The notes under the pieces are model-generated. The model was not told where the DNA came from. It saw only the letters and a list, made by a program, of their open reading frames with translations, and searched no databases. DNA of 64,000 bases from Clostridia bacterium (GTDB taxonomy: Bacteria; Bacillota; Clostridia; Christensenellales; Aristaeellaceae): assembly GCA_030530315.1 (NCBI GenBank), contig JAUMVG010000002.1, forward strand, positions 35,591 to 99,590, in the 5' to 3' direction. Shown piece by piece: positions 24,445-33,691 of this stretch (within the stretch, counting starts at the first letter, position 1; every line of letters begins with the position of its first letter). Position numbers and translations under genes: made by a program.

Positions 24445-25767
24445 ATGAGCATGACGGACATTCGCAAGGCGGATACCGGCCGGGTGCTGCGCACGGTCAT
24501 GTGCGCGTTTACCGCGGCGTTTTTGATCGGAGCGCTGTTTGCGCCGGATCTGAAGGAGATCTTCACCGGTCTGGGCAGGATCATCATGCGGCCGGCCCAG
24601 CTGACCAAGGACTACTTCAAGCCCGAGCTTGGCAGCATTTCCGGCTCGATGCTGAACTACTTCCTGGTAGGCGCGGTGTGCTGCGCGCTGATGTTCCTGC
24701 CTGAGGCGAAGGTCAACGGCGGCACGGTGCTGGCGTTCTTCCTGACCCTGGGCTTCTGCTCCTACGGCATGAACATCGTCAATATCCTTCCGCTGATGCT
24801 GGGCGTGGCTGTGTACTCCCTCATCCGGAAGCAGCCCTTCGGCAAGAACCTGAACTTCTTCATGTTCTCCACGGCCATCGCGCCGCTGATTACACACGTG
24901 CTGTTTTACTATCCGGTGGTGGGGGAGACGCCGCACCTGACTCTCCTGGGCGTGGTGCTGGCGCTGGTCATCGGCGTGGTGTTCGGCTGCGCGCTGCCTC
25001 CGCTGTGCGCCCACAGCCCCGGGTTCCACAAGGGCTATGACCTGTACAACGCCGGCCCCGCGGCGGGCTTCCTGTGCTTCCTGATCTTCGCGGTGCTGCA
25101 CAAGACCCTGGGCGTTGAGGCGCCCGCGATCACTGCCGACCTGGGTGAAGGCAACTGGACCTTTGTGAACGTGTTCTGCATCGTCACCTTCGCGCTGTGC
25201 GTGGTGTTCGGCATCGTGCTCAACGGCGGCCTGAAGGACTACGGCAAGCTGTTCACCGATTCCGGCTACAAGAGCGACTTTACCGCGAAGTATTCCGTGG
25301 GCGCGAACGTCATGAACATCGGCATCTACGGCCTGTTCATCGTGCTGTATTACAACCTTATCGGCGCGAAGTTCACCGGCCCCACCATGGGCGCGATCTT
25401 CTGCATGCTGTGCTGCTGCTGCAACGGCGCGACGCCGCTGAACGTGTTCCCGATCATGATCGGCTACGTGATCATGGGCCTGCTGAACCGCGCCGGCGTC
25501 ACCGCCTTCGCGGTCAACGCCCAGGCCATCGTCGTGGGCCTCTGCTTCGCCAGCGGTCTTGCGCCGATAAGCGGTGAATACGGCATCCTGGCCGGCATCG
25601 TCGGCGGTATCCTGCATTACTGCCTGGTCACCAGCGTACCCGCCATCCATGGCGGCTTCAACCTGTACAACGGCGGCTTCACGGCGGGCATCGTCTGCTT
25701 CCTGTATGTGCCGATCCTGGAGCACTACTTCAAGAGCAAGAAGCAGCGTCGCGAGGCGAAGGCGTGA
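24445..25767 (+). CDS. DUF1576 polytopic membrane protein
   Basis: 440 residues, about 11-12 hydrophobic segments. Two halves seem related: GYDLYNAGPAAGFLCFLIFAVL (~195-216) corresponds to GGFNLYNGGFTAGIVCFLYVPIL near the C-terminus, pointing to an internal duplication as in many transporters. A cluster of Cys (CMLCCCCNG, ~316-324) lies in a membrane segment. The family occurs in Clostridia, function unknown. Its stop overlaps the start of the second DUF3786 gene by 4 nt, so the two are coupled. Confidence 0.7.
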   Translation: MSMTDIRKADTGRVLRTVMCAFTAAFLIGALFAPDLKEIFTGLGRIIMRPAQLTKDYFKPELGSISGSMLNYFLVGAVCCALMFLPEAKVNGGTVLAFFLTLGFCSYGMNIVNILPLMLGVAVYSLIRKQPFGKNLNFFMFSTAIAPLITHVLFYYPVVGETPHLTLLGVVLALVIGVVFGCALPPLCAHSPGFHKGYDLYNAGPAAGFLCFLIFAVLHKTLGVEAPAITADLGEGNWTFVNVFCIVTFALCVVFGIVLNGGLKDYGKLFTDSGYKSDFTAKYSVGANVMNIGIYGLFIVLYYNLIGAKFTGPTMGAIFCMLCCCCNGATPLNVFPIMIGYVIMGLLNRAGVTAFAVNAQAIVVGLCFASGLAPISGEYGILAGIVGGILHYCLVTSVPAIHGGFNLYNGGFTAGIVCFLYVPILEHYFKSKKQRREAKA

Positions 25768-26387
25768 CGGGAAATCCGCAATACGAGGCGTTTCTCGCCG
25801 CCGCCGTCGAACGCCTGACGACGTTGGATCCGACGGGTGTGGCTGAGCGAGCCGGGATCGAATACCTACCGGACGCGGACGCCTGGCGCTTTGAGAGCTT
25901 CGGCAGCAAACTGGTAGTTCGGCGCAAGGATTACCGCGTGGAGCCGCCCCTGGATATGTGGCACCACCTGAGCATCCTGCAATACCTCTCCGGCGCGGAC
26001 GGCAGAAAGCCCGGGGAGCGCTGGCTGGGGCTGGGCAAACTGCCCAACGGCGGGTTGATCCGCGGAGCCAGCTTCGACCGGGAGATCGACGCCCTGCTGG
26101 CTCGGGAGCTGACGACGCAGGACACGGAAGCCCTGCGCGCGGCTGCTGCCGGACTGGGCGGCACCCGGGTCGAAGGGGAAAGCGCGGACCTCTGCGCGGA
26201 CTTCAAATTCATGCCCCTCTATCCGCTGCGCCTCAGCCTGTGGCTGGCCGATGACGAATTTCCCGCCTCCGGCAGGGTGCGCGTCAACGAGGCCGTTGTG
26301 AACTGCCTGGGCGTGGAGGCGGTTGGCACGGTGGGACTGCTGCTGGCGCGGATGCTTTGCGACCGCGTCGGGGAACAACAGCGCTGA
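25764..26387 (+). CDS. DUF3786 family protein, copy 2
   Basis: 207 residues, starting with GTG at 25764 that overlaps the DUF1576 stop. It shares with the copy at 16624 the order of YRVEPPLDMWHHLSILQYL, GLGKLPNGGLIRGASFDREIDALL and PLRLSLWLADDEFPASGRV. Overall identity is low, so the two are old paralogues. Coupling to a membrane protein suggests it serves, or regulates, a transport step, but this is inference. A strong terminator follows. Confidence 0.68.
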   Translation: MTGNPQYEAFLAAAVERLTTLDPTGVAERAGIEYLPDADAWRFESFGSKLVVRRKDYRVEPPLDMWHHLSILQYLSGADGRKPGERWLGLGKLPNGGLIRGASFDREIDALLARELTTQDTEALRAAAAGLGGTRVEGESADLCADFKFMPLYPLRLSLWLADDEFPASGRVRVNEAVVNCLGVEAVGTVGLLLARMLCDRVGEQQR

Positions 26388-26439
26388 GCGAAACCGGCGA
26401 TACACGCGAGAACGCAGGTAATAAAGAAACATACAATGA

Positions 26440-26486
26440 GAAAAGCCCTCTCCGGACGGATGAGACCCGTCGGGGAGGGCTTTTCG
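26440..26486 (+). terminator. Terminator after the second DUF3786 gene
   Basis: AAAAGCCCTCTCCG/CGGGGAGGGCTTTT stem with inner GACGG/CCGTC, symmetrical and usable from both sides. Confidence 0.85.
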
Positions 26487-26575
26487 ATTGCAATTTCAAA
26501 TAGAAAAGGGAACAGATGCTGTGCATTTCGTTGACTCTGCTGCAACGACTCCGCTCGGGACAAAAGGAGCGACCG

Positions 26576-26602
26576 CATCATCCTGAGCAAGGCGAAGGAT
26601 CT
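26576..26602. repeat. REP-like repeat, half copy B
   Basis: One arm only of the GATCCTTCGC-type repeat (ends GCGAAGGATCT), between convergent genes. Confidence 0.55.
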
Positions 26603-26640
26603 TCCATGCTCTAATCGAGGGCTGTCCATTTTGCAGCGCA

Positions 26641-27177
26641 TCAATCTGTGATGACGAGATCCACCGGCACGTCGTAGTCCTCGACCTCCAGATGGTCGTA
26701 CAGCTGGAAGTCGTAGCACAGCGCCACCAGAGGGTGGCCGGGCTCTTTTGCAAGATAGCGGTCGTAGTAGCCGCCGCCATAGCCCACGCGGTGCCCCTCA
26801 GGATCGAAGGCCAACCCAGGCATCAGCACCAACGCGGTCTCGTCGTCGGCCACGGGGCCGTCTGTGATGGGCTCGTTAATGTTGAACGCCCCCTGGGGAG
26901 CCAGGTTGTCGAAGCTGTCGATCCAGATGAAAACCATTTCATCCCCGATGACCTTCGGCACCGCCACGCGCTTGCCGTCTGCCCAGGCGCGCTCGATGAT
27001 GGGGTTCGTGCGCACCTCCTGGTTGAAGGAGAGGTAGGCGTATAATGATTTTGCGTTTCTATACTGCTCCGTCGCATACAGCCTATCGGCCAACATTGTG
27101 CTCCTTGTTTCGATCTCCTCCAAAGACAGCGCGCGCTTTTTCGCGCCGATCTCCCGACGCAGTGCCTTTTTGTCCAT
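26641..27177 (-). CDS. 5-formyltetrahydrofolate cyclo-ligase
   Basis: 178 residues. N-terminal KKALRREIGAKKRALS with the basic ATP-binding patch, EVRTNPIIERAWADGKRVAVPKV in the middle, and the conserved VLMPGLAFDPEGHRVGYGGGYYDRYL loop (~126-152) that grips ATP and folate. It returns 5-formyl-THF to methenyl-THF with ATP, a salvage step that suits a cell with high folate flux. Standard length. It is the last folate gene in this neighbourhood and stands on the opposite strand to the others. Confidence 0.9.
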   Translation of the reverse strand: MDKKALRREIGAKKRALSLEEIETRSTMLADRLYATEQYRNAKSLYAYLSFNQEVRTNPIIERAWADGKRVAVPKVIGDEMVFIWIDSFDNLAPQGAFNINEPITDGPVADDETALVLMPGLAFDPEGHRVGYGGGYYDRYLAKEPGHPLVALCYDFQLYDHLEVEDYDVPVDLVITD

Positions 27178-27232
27178 TGGTATACCCCTCTCTTAATGTG
27201 ACGCGGCGACACAGACGCCGCGGCGGAAATGA

Positions 27233-27997
27233 TTATCTCTTCTTGTACAAAACGAGCTCCGGGTTGACACCGTCCTTCTCATAGGTGCTGATCAGTATGA
27301 AATCCATGCAGGCCAGAACGCCGAAGCATCGCTCTCCACCGAATTCCGATTCCAGCTGGTTGCCAAGGTAGGTGGTCTGGTCGTTGAGAAACTTCGCCTT
27401 CATGCCGCCGGGAAGGGGATATTCCAGGTTCACAAAGCTGCCGACCAGGGCATTCAGCTTTTCGAGCCTCGGCATTCCCTCAACGTGCAGCGCGTTGATC
27501 TCGTCGATAAGTTGATTTTTGAAGGCTTCAAACTGACCGTCGTCGCTCAGTTCCTCATATCGTTTCCAATAATCCAACTGCGGCAGACTTTGTTTCAGAT
27601 AGACACGGGCCTGTTCTTCGGTGAAGCCCTGGTTGACCATGTGGGGCACGCAGACGTCGATCAGGTCGTCCATGTCGCTGTAAGTATAGGTTCCGTCCGC
27701 GTAGCACCACTGGCAATAGTGCTCGTTGGGTGTTCCGTCCTTGTCACGGCCGATGATCGCGTCCTCCAATGGCATGCCGCAGCATTGGCAGATCAGCTTC
27801 TGGGGCGAACCCAGCAGCGTGTTGATGGAGACGCCAAAGAGCCTGGAGAGCAGCTTTAAGGTCTCCGTGTTCGGCACAGTGTCGCCATTCTCCCAGCGGG
27901 ACACCGCCTGCCGGGTCACGAACACCTTCTCCGCCAAATCGTCCTGGGAAAGCCCCATGTTCGTCCTGAGTTGATGGATGACTTCCTGTGTTTTCAT
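27233..27997 (-). CDS. XRE-family regulator with zinc-ribbon and ligand-like C-terminal domain
   Basis: 254 residues. Residues ~1-62 are a Cro/C1-type HTH (LRTNMGLSQDDLAEKVFVTRQAVSRWENGD). Residues ~68-100 form a zinc ribbon: CQCCGMPLEDA ... HYCQWCYADG, the pattern of the putative zinc-ribbon domain often fused to such HTHs. The rest (~105-254) has FTEEQARVYLKQSLPQLDYWKRYEEL and a C-terminal part resembling heme-degradation-like or GyrI-like sensor regions only weakly. GGAGGTACC precedes the ATG. Target unknown. Confidence 0.8.
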   Translation of the reverse strand: MKTQEVIHQLRTNMGLSQDDLAEKVFVTRQAVSRWENGDTVPNTETLKLLSRLFGVSINTLLGSPQKLICQCCGMPLEDAIIGRDKDGTPNEHYCQWCYADGTYTYSDMDDLIDVCVPHMVNQGFTEEQARVYLKQSLPQLDYWKRYEELSDDGQFEAFKNQLIDEINALHVEGMPRLEKLNALVGSFVNLEYPLPGGMKAKFLNDQTTYLGNQLESEFGGERCFGVLACMDFILISTYEKDGVNPELVLYKKR

Positions 27998-27999
27998 GA

Positions 28000-28326
28000 C
28001 AGGTACCTCCCGCGCAAATTAATGATCTGCGATTATTCTACTATAGAGATACCCGGAACACAAGCAACCCGCTGTTGCGGTCAAAAGGTTTTGTATTGCT
28101 ATTATTGAAGCACAGGCGTTTTGCTTTGAATCAATGGTGCAAATGCAGCAGCCTCGTGAGTTAAGATAAAAGAAATGAAACACCCTCCCGCCAGAAATAA
28201 CTTTCAGGGCGGGAGGGATCATTGTGCCTTGCAGTCGATCTACCGTGATCTCAGACGGGAGGCCGTTCGATGGCCGACCCGGCGTCGCAAATATGCGCGG
28301 CAGCTATCGCCAGCAGGCGCTGCCTG
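28000..28326. other. Intergenic region between XRE regulator and acsB copy 2
   Basis: 327 bases without a supported gene. It holds the regulator's 5' region on the left and the acsB terminator (28182-28216) on the right. Confidence 0.5.
28182..28216 (-). terminator. Terminator of the cooS-cooC-acsB operon
   Basis: Stem CCCTCCCGCC/GGGCGGGAGGG; on the minus strand it is followed by GTGTTTC. It lies 110 nt after the acsB stop. Confidence 0.65.
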
Positions 28327-30462
28327 TTACATCAGGGGCTCCATGCCCAGCACGGGATGGCCAACCTCGGTCAGGTAGTTCAGCAGCTCCTCGGGATCCT
28401 CGGTGCAGATGGTCTCATCGGCGATCATGCTGGTGAAGTTGTCGATGCCATAGAGCTCCTTGGCGGACTCGTTCAGACGATCGGCGATCTGCTCCTTCAG
28501 GGCCTTCGGCAGCCAGACGATACGGGCCAGGCCGCCCTCAGCCTTGATGAACTTCTTGGAGGCGATGAAGTGCTTGCCGTGGCCCATGAAGCCGGGGGTT
28601 TGCACGCCGCCGCCGGTCATGGAGGCCAGCTCGGAGAAGCTCATGCCCATGGGGGTCATGCCCACGTGCTCGCGGTTGACGATGACCACGCCGTTGGACA
28701 GGGGCTCGATGCCGCAGATGCACTCGAAGCAGCCGCAGGAGGTCATGGGGTCTTCCATGATGGAGTACAGGGTGACCTGCTCCAGGGCGCCGTGGGAGTA
28801 CTTGTTGACGGCCTCGTTGACGTCCTCATAGCGGCCGACGCGCTCGTCGATCATGCGGGTCTTGGGCACGATCTGGCAGGGGCCGTTGGGGTCCAGCTCA
28901 TTGGTGGCCTTGGCATCCAGCCAGGACACGGCGCCGCACAGGCCCAGACGCTCGGGGGTGACGATGCAGACGTGGGACGGGGAGAACGCCTGGCACAGGA
29001 TGCAGGTGTAGAACACGTCCACGGACTCGTCGGTCATGGTCTTCAGGCGCTCGTCGCGCACGTCGAAGGTGTGGTTCGCCTCGGCACGCAGCTCCTTGAC
29101 CTTCTCGGGATCGGTGTAGATGCGGACCTGGCACTTGTCGACGACGGTGTCATACTCGCTCTTGATCTTGGCGTACAGCACCTCGCCGATGTGCTTGGCG
29201 CGGAAGCCGGCGTCGAAGGCGGCGTCGCTCACGCGGATGCGGATCATGTCGCGCTGGCCGGTGTGCATCACGCCCTCGATGCAGTTCAGGAAGGAGTGGA
29301 ACTTGCGCTCAAACACGCCCTCGAAGTCGGTCTGCATGGTCTTGCCGCAGACGTCCACGATGTAGGCGATCGGGATCTTCGCGCCGTGCTCGAACTCGTC
29401 GAAGTCGGGGCCTTCCAGGGTGATCCTGTGGTCCTCGATCTCATGCGGCTCCTTGGTCTGAACCAGCTCGACGCAGTCCACGCGGGAGCCGTCCATCTCG
29501 ATGCGCATGTCCTTCTTGCGGATGATCTCGCCCTCGTAAGCGGAGGAGAAGGCCACGGGGATGTCGATGTTGGTGATCTTGATCTTGATATCGCGGGCCT
29601 CCAGGGAGGTCTCGATCCAGTCCTTGGTGTTCTTGTACACGATCAGGGACTTCGGCACAGGCCAGGTGGGATCGTGGTCGTCGTTGGTGATGACCGGGAA
29701 GCCCATCTTGATGGCGCCGGCGCCGCAGGCCACGACGATGTCTGCCACGGGCGCATAGGCGTTGACGAACGCGAAGATGCGCTTGAAGGTGTAGTCATGG
29801 AATGCCTGGGCGTCGCCGGGCTGGGTCGCGCCGAAGATGAAGGTGGCGCGGCACACCAGGGAGATGACGTGGCCAACAGACCAGATGTCGGGGCCGACGG
29901 CCACGGCGCGGACGTTGAAGCCGGTGGTCATGCCCAGGGAATGCACCTGGTCGATGATGCCGCCGATCATGAATACGAAGATACCGCGGGACTGGTAGCC
30001 CTTGACGGTCTCCAGAGCTTCCTCAGCGGTGGGGGCGGGGCCGATCATGACCACGAAGCCGGGGATGTCACGGGTGACCAGCGGAACGCCCAGCTCGCGC
30101 ACCTCGGCGTCGGAGAAATGGCCGTGGTACTGGGTGCCCTCATAGGGGGTGGGGGTGCGGGCATATTTGCAGGCCTCGATGACCTCGGCCGCCATGGCGG
30201 TGGCCACGCCGGAATCGAAGATGGACTTGGTGCGGTTCTCGCGGGTCATCATCTTGCGGATCTCGGCCAGGGCCGCCTTCAGCTCGCCCAGGGTGGTGAC
30301 CTTGATGCCCAGGTAGGCATAGATGCAGGCCAGGAAGTAAGCCGTGTCGGGCATCGTCATAGGCGCGTCCTCGCCCAGCTCGGCGATGACGGCGTTCAGC
30401 TCCTCTTCGGCCTTGAAGTACATTTCATCGGAACCACGGAATACAGTCTGAAACAGTCCCAT
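28327..30462 (-). CDS. acsB: Acetyl-CoA synthase catalytic subunit (CODH/ACS beta), intact copy
   Basis: 711 residues (729 in Moorella). The A-cluster ligands align with the Moorella numbering at a constant offset of 19: [4Fe-4S] Cys487, Cys490, Cys499, Cys509 (YTCILC, HVC, GLCGA) and the distal-nickel pair Cys576/Cys578 in SCGCFECIC. Residues ~1-310 form the CODH-contact and ferredoxin-like regions. It condenses CO, the methyl group of AcsCD and CoA into acetyl-CoA. It follows cooC after ~76 nt and is the only unbroken acsB here. By eye it is roughly 55-60% identical to the frameshifted copy, so the two diverged long ago. Confidence 0.95.
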   Translation of the reverse strand: MGLFQTVFRGSDEMYFKAEEELNAVIAELGEDAPMTMPDTAYFLACIYAYLGIKVTTLGELKAALAEIRKMMTRENRTKSIFDSGVATAMAAEVIEACKYARTPTPYEGTQYHGHFSDAEVRELGVPLVTRDIPGFVVMIGPAPTAEEALETVKGYQSRGIFVFMIGGIIDQVHSLGMTTGFNVRAVAVGPDIWSVGHVISLVCRATFIFGATQPGDAQAFHDYTFKRIFAFVNAYAPVADIVVACGAGAIKMGFPVITNDDHDPTWPVPKSLIVYKNTKDWIETSLEARDIKIKITNIDIPVAFSSAYEGEIIRKKDMRIEMDGSRVDCVELVQTKEPHEIEDHRITLEGPDFDEFEHGAKIPIAYIVDVCGKTMQTDFEGVFERKFHSFLNCIEGVMHTGQRDMIRIRVSDAAFDAGFRAKHIGEVLYAKIKSEYDTVVDKCQVRIYTDPEKVKELRAEANHTFDVRDERLKTMTDESVDVFYTCILCQAFSPSHVCIVTPERLGLCGAVSWLDAKATNELDPNGPCQIVPKTRMIDERVGRYEDVNEAVNKYSHGALEQVTLYSIMEDPMTSCGCFECICGIEPLSNGVVIVNREHVGMTPMGMSFSELASMTGGGVQTPGFMGHGKHFIASKKFIKAEGGLARIVWLPKALKEQIADRLNESAKELYGIDNFTSMIADETICTEDPEELLNYLTEVGHPVLGMEPLM

Positions 30463-30538
30463 GTATGTTTACATTCCTTTCATGATTGATTCTCTCATAC
30501 CCCGCGCTGCGGGGAGGGGAGTGGGGGCATCCGCCCGG

Positions 30539-31312
30539 TCACTGTGCCTTCTCGCCGTCGATGCGCGCCTTGATGGCCCGTATCTCCTCGACGGTTCGGG
30601 GGCTGGTGTCGTAGGGGGAGGTGCCGCGCCGGTCGGCGTCGATCACGTCCGCGTCGTAGTGGATAAAGCCCAGCAGGTCTTCCTCGGGGATGCGGCTGCG
30701 CAGGAAAGCTTCGTCCTGCTCGTCGCGCACCTTGTTGGCGACGACCCGTACCCGGGTGATGCCGATGTCGGAAGCCAGCTGCTTGACCTTGGTGTAGGTC
30801 TGGATGCTGCGGGCGCCGGGCTCGATGACCACGATGAACTGGTCCATCATGCTCGCTGTGCCGCGGCCCAGGTGCTCAAGTCCCGCCTCCATGTCCATGA
30901 TGACCACATCGTCCTTGCGGAAGATGAGGCTGGAGAGCACGGCCTTGAGCATGACGTGCTCGGGGCAGACGCAGCCGGAGCCGCCGGTCTCCACCGTGCC
31001 CATCACCAACAGCTTGACGCCGTTGATCTCGCGGGCGTAGGTGTCGGGAATATCGCTGACCTGGGGATTCAGTTTGAAGAACTTGTTGACGTTGTTCGCG
31101 CCGGTGCGCTCCTCCACCAGCTTCCGCATCTTGGAGATGGGGGTGATGGAGTTGACCTCCTCCTCGGAGAAGCCCAGGGCCAGGCCCAGGTTCGCGTCCG
31201 GGTCGACGTCCGCCGCGAGGACCGTGCGGCCCTCATCGGCGTACAGCCGCGCCAGGACGGAGGAGAGGGTGGTCTTGCCGACGCCGCCCTTGCCGGTAAT
31301 TGCTACCTTCAT
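30539..31312 (-). CDS. cooC: CooC-type nickel-insertion ATPase (copy 2)
   Basis: 257 residues. Walker A ITGKGGVGKTTLSS at ~4-17 with the signature Lys, DVDPDANLGLALG, a CVC pair in GSGCVCPEH (~111) that binds Ni/Zn at the dimer interface, and the VIMDMEAGLEHLGRGT Walker B region. It stands between cooS and acsB in one operon, the position expected of the ATPase that matures the CODH C-cluster. Sequence is distinct from the acsF-like copy at 7805, so the two probably serve different metal sites. Confidence 0.93.
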   Translation of the reverse strand: MKVAITGKGGVGKTTLSSVLARLYADEGRTVLAADVDPDANLGLALGFSEEEVNSITPISKMRKLVEERTGANNVNKFFKLNPQVSDIPDTYAREINGVKLLVMGTVETGGSGCVCPEHVMLKAVLSSLIFRKDDVVIMDMEAGLEHLGRGTASMMDQFIVVIEPGARSIQTYTKVKQLASDIGITRVRVVANKVRDEQDEAFLRSRIPEEDLLGFIHYDADVIDADRRGTSPYDTSPRTVEEIRAIKARIDGEKAQ

Positions 31313-31392
31313 CAGTCACTAAATCCTTTCGGTTCATGCCGGGACCGGAGAAGCGGGGGATTTGGACCCCGTTTTCCATCCCCGATGATTGC

Positions 31393-33291
31393 TTAGATGC
31401 CCAGCGCGACGCGCTTCTCTTCGATGCGCTCGATCATGTCGTCGCCCATCTTTTCGATGTCCAGCTCGACGGTGAAGTTCGCGCCGACCCAATCCTTGAT
31501 ACTGCCCTGCAGCAGGCCTTCGATGGCGGGACCGCCCTTGGTGTAGGGGTTGACGCCCAGGAAGGTGTCGATGCCGGTGGCGACGACGTAGTTGCCGATG
31601 GACACGGCCTTCTCGGACATGTACTCGGGCGCGCAGCCGACCACGGGCACGTCGCAGATGTCGATGCCCCAATCCTTGGCGATGTCGGCCGCCAGGATCA
31701 TCATGCGGGAGATATCGACGCAGGAGCCCATGTGCAGGATCGGAGGAATGTCAACCAGTTCGCAGACGCGCTTCAGGCCCTCGCCGCACAGGTTCTTGGC
31801 TTCCTTGCTCAGCAGACCTGCCTTGGCGGCAGCCTGGGCGGAGCAGCCGGAGACGATGACGATGATGTCGTTGGCGATCATCTTCTTCATCAGCTCGATG
31901 TGGGCGTAGTCATGGCGCACGCGGGGATTGTTGCAGCCCACCAGCGCGACGGCGCCGCGGAGCACGCCGGACTTGACGCACTCGATCAGGGGCTTCATGG
32001 TGTTGACCTCGTTCACGTGGCTGTTGGTGACGCCGTCCAGGCACTTCTTGATGGCCTCAACGGAGTAGCCCACGGTGGCGTTGGTCTTCAGCTGGGGAAT
32101 GTGGACCAGGTCCTTGTTGCGGTTCTGGAAGTTGCGCACGGCCAGCTCCACGATCTTGCGGGCGTTTTCGCCGGCAGTCGCCTCATTGAACTCGATGTAG
32201 TCGGAATCGGGCATCTGGGCGATGGGGCTGGTGGTGATGAACTTGGTGTGGAAGCACTTGGAGAGCGGGCCCAGGGCCGGGAAGATGCACTGCACGTCCA
32301 CGACGATGGCTTCGCAGGCGCCGGTCAGCACCACGTTCTCCTGCTGGAGGAAGTTGCCGGCCATGGGGATGCCGTGGCGCATGGCGACTTCGTTGGCGGT
32401 GCAGCACACGCCGGCGACGTTGATGCCCTTGGCGCCCATTTCCTTGGCCAGGGCGATCATCTCGGGATCCTGCGCGTAGAACACGACCATCTCAGACAGC
32501 GACGGATCGTGGCCGTGGACGATGATGTTGACCATGTCCTCTTCCATGACGCCCAGGTTGGCGTTGGTGTCCACGGGCTTGGGGGTACCGAACAGCACGT
32601 CGGAGAACTCGGTGCCCATCATAGAGCCGCCCCAGCCGTCGGACAGACCGGCGCGCAGGGACTGGCGGACCAGCGCCTCGGGCAGGGAGGAACAGCCCAT
32701 ATGGGTCATGTGCATAGACTGGGAGACCTCGCGGTCGATGGCGCGGGGCTCGATGCCGGCGTCATGCCACACCTTCTGGCGCACCTCGGGGGCGCGCTTC
32801 AGGAAGCGCTGAACGCCGAAGGGCTTGCCGTACTCCAGCAGGCCGGTCTCGGCGACCTCGTGGGCCAGATCATAGATGTCGCGGCCTTCGGTCTCGATGT
32901 CCCATTCCTTGGCGATGCGGATCAGCTTCTCGGGGTCCTTGACCTGGTAGTCGCCGCCCTCCTTGGAAAGGTACAGCACGTGGGCGATGTTGCGGCCATG
33001 GTCGGAGTGGGTGGCGGCGCCGCCGGCGGTGAAGCGCAGGTAGTTGCGGCCCACAATGCCATCGCGGTCGCAGCCGCAGATGCCGCGGGGCGCCTTGGGG
33101 GTGATGCGGCAGGGGCCCATGGTGCAGATGCGGCAGCAGATGCCCTCTTCGCCGAACTTACAGTGCGGAGTCTGGTTTTTGACGCGCTGCTGCCAGGTGT
33201 CAGCGCCAACCTTCGCCGCCGTCTCCAGCAGCCGGTTGGTTGCGGCTTCCATCTCCTCGAGAGTGATGAAGGTGTTGGTGATCTCGCTCAA
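31393..33291 (-). CDS. cooS: Anaerobic carbon monoxide dehydrogenase catalytic subunit
   Basis: 632 residues with a TTG start at 33291, chosen because GGGAGG lies 8 nt upstream and the protein then begins SEITNTFITLEEM; longer readings lack such a site. The Cys-rich N-terminal block CKFGEEGICCRICTMGPCRI supplies the D and B clusters; GCDRDGIVGRN, AGVCCTANEV (the C-cluster Cys and neighbours), HTKFITTSPIAQMPD, VALVGCNNPRV, IIVIVSGCSAQAAA and LHMGSCVDISRM supply the C-cluster environment. It reduces CO2 to CO for AcsB. First gene of the cooS-cooC-acsB operon, with a ~180-nt leader. Confidence 0.95.
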   Translation of the reverse strand: MSEITNTFITLEEMEAATNRLLETAAKVGADTWQQRVKNQTPHCKFGEEGICCRICTMGPCRITPKAPRGICGCDRDGIVGRNYLRFTAGGAATHSDHGRNIAHVLYLSKEGGDYQVKDPEKLIRIAKEWDIETEGRDIYDLAHEVAETGLLEYGKPFGVQRFLKRAPEVRQKVWHDAGIEPRAIDREVSQSMHMTHMGCSSLPEALVRQSLRAGLSDGWGGSMMGTEFSDVLFGTPKPVDTNANLGVMEEDMVNIIVHGHDPSLSEMVVFYAQDPEMIALAKEMGAKGINVAGVCCTANEVAMRHGIPMAGNFLQQENVVLTGACEAIVVDVQCIFPALGPLSKCFHTKFITTSPIAQMPDSDYIEFNEATAGENARKIVELAVRNFQNRNKDLVHIPQLKTNATVGYSVEAIKKCLDGVTNSHVNEVNTMKPLIECVKSGVLRGAVALVGCNNPRVRHDYAHIELMKKMIANDIIVIVSGCSAQAAAKAGLLSKEAKNLCGEGLKRVCELVDIPPILHMGSCVDISRMMILAADIAKDWGIDICDVPVVGCAPEYMSEKAVSIGNYVVATGIDTFLGVNPYTKGGPAIEGLLQGSIKDWVGANFTVELDIEKMGDDMIERIEEKRVALGI

Positions 33292-33476
33292 TGTCAGTTC
33301 CTCCCAAATTCTCAGTATTTGTTGCGGAAAACAGGGCTGGTGAGCCTTCGCGCCGCCCACGCAGGAGGCGAAAGCGGCGGCTCTCAGGATGTAATATGCG
33401 ACCATATTTATGGTGCATAAACCCATCGAAGCCGGCGTGAATCCACGATGGCGCAGACCAAGCCATGGTTGTTCTT

Positions 33477-33505
33477 ATTTTATCAAATACCCGTCACAAA
33501 GTCAA
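33477..33505 (-). promoter_or_regulatory. Promoter of the cooS operon
   Basis: Minus strand TTGACT (33500-33505), 17-nt spacer, TAAAAT (33477-33482). The leader between it and the TTG start (33291) is ~180 nt with no riboswitch that I recognise. Confidence 0.75.
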
Positions 33506-33629
33506 TGGGCGTATCCCCCCGGGAGGCATTTTGAAAGGGAAGGTTTGATTAGTTTATTATGAAGAAGAAATTAACGGAAAGCGCAAAAAATGATCGGGTG
33601 AAAGTTAGTTTTTGCTATGAAAGGTTATA

Positions 33630-33659
33630 TTTACATAACTGGCTTTGCTCGGTTATAAT
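33630..33659 (+). promoter_or_regulatory. Promoter of the polyferredoxin gene
   Basis: TTTACA (33630-33635), 18-nt spacer, TATAAT (33654-33659). Divergent from the cooS promoter, about 125 bp apart. Confidence 0.65.
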
Positions 33660-33691
33660 GACACTATACAAATAATTTGGAGGTTGCTGAA

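Noticed and set aside
28270-30489. 739-codon plus-strand ORF opposite acsB
   Set aside because: It is the antisense of the intact acsB, His/Leu/Val/Gly-rich as expected of the reverse of GC-rich coding DNA, with no family motif.
31300-33420. 706-codon plus-strand ORF opposite cooS
   Set aside because: Antisense shadow of cooS; biased composition and no ribosome-binding site.
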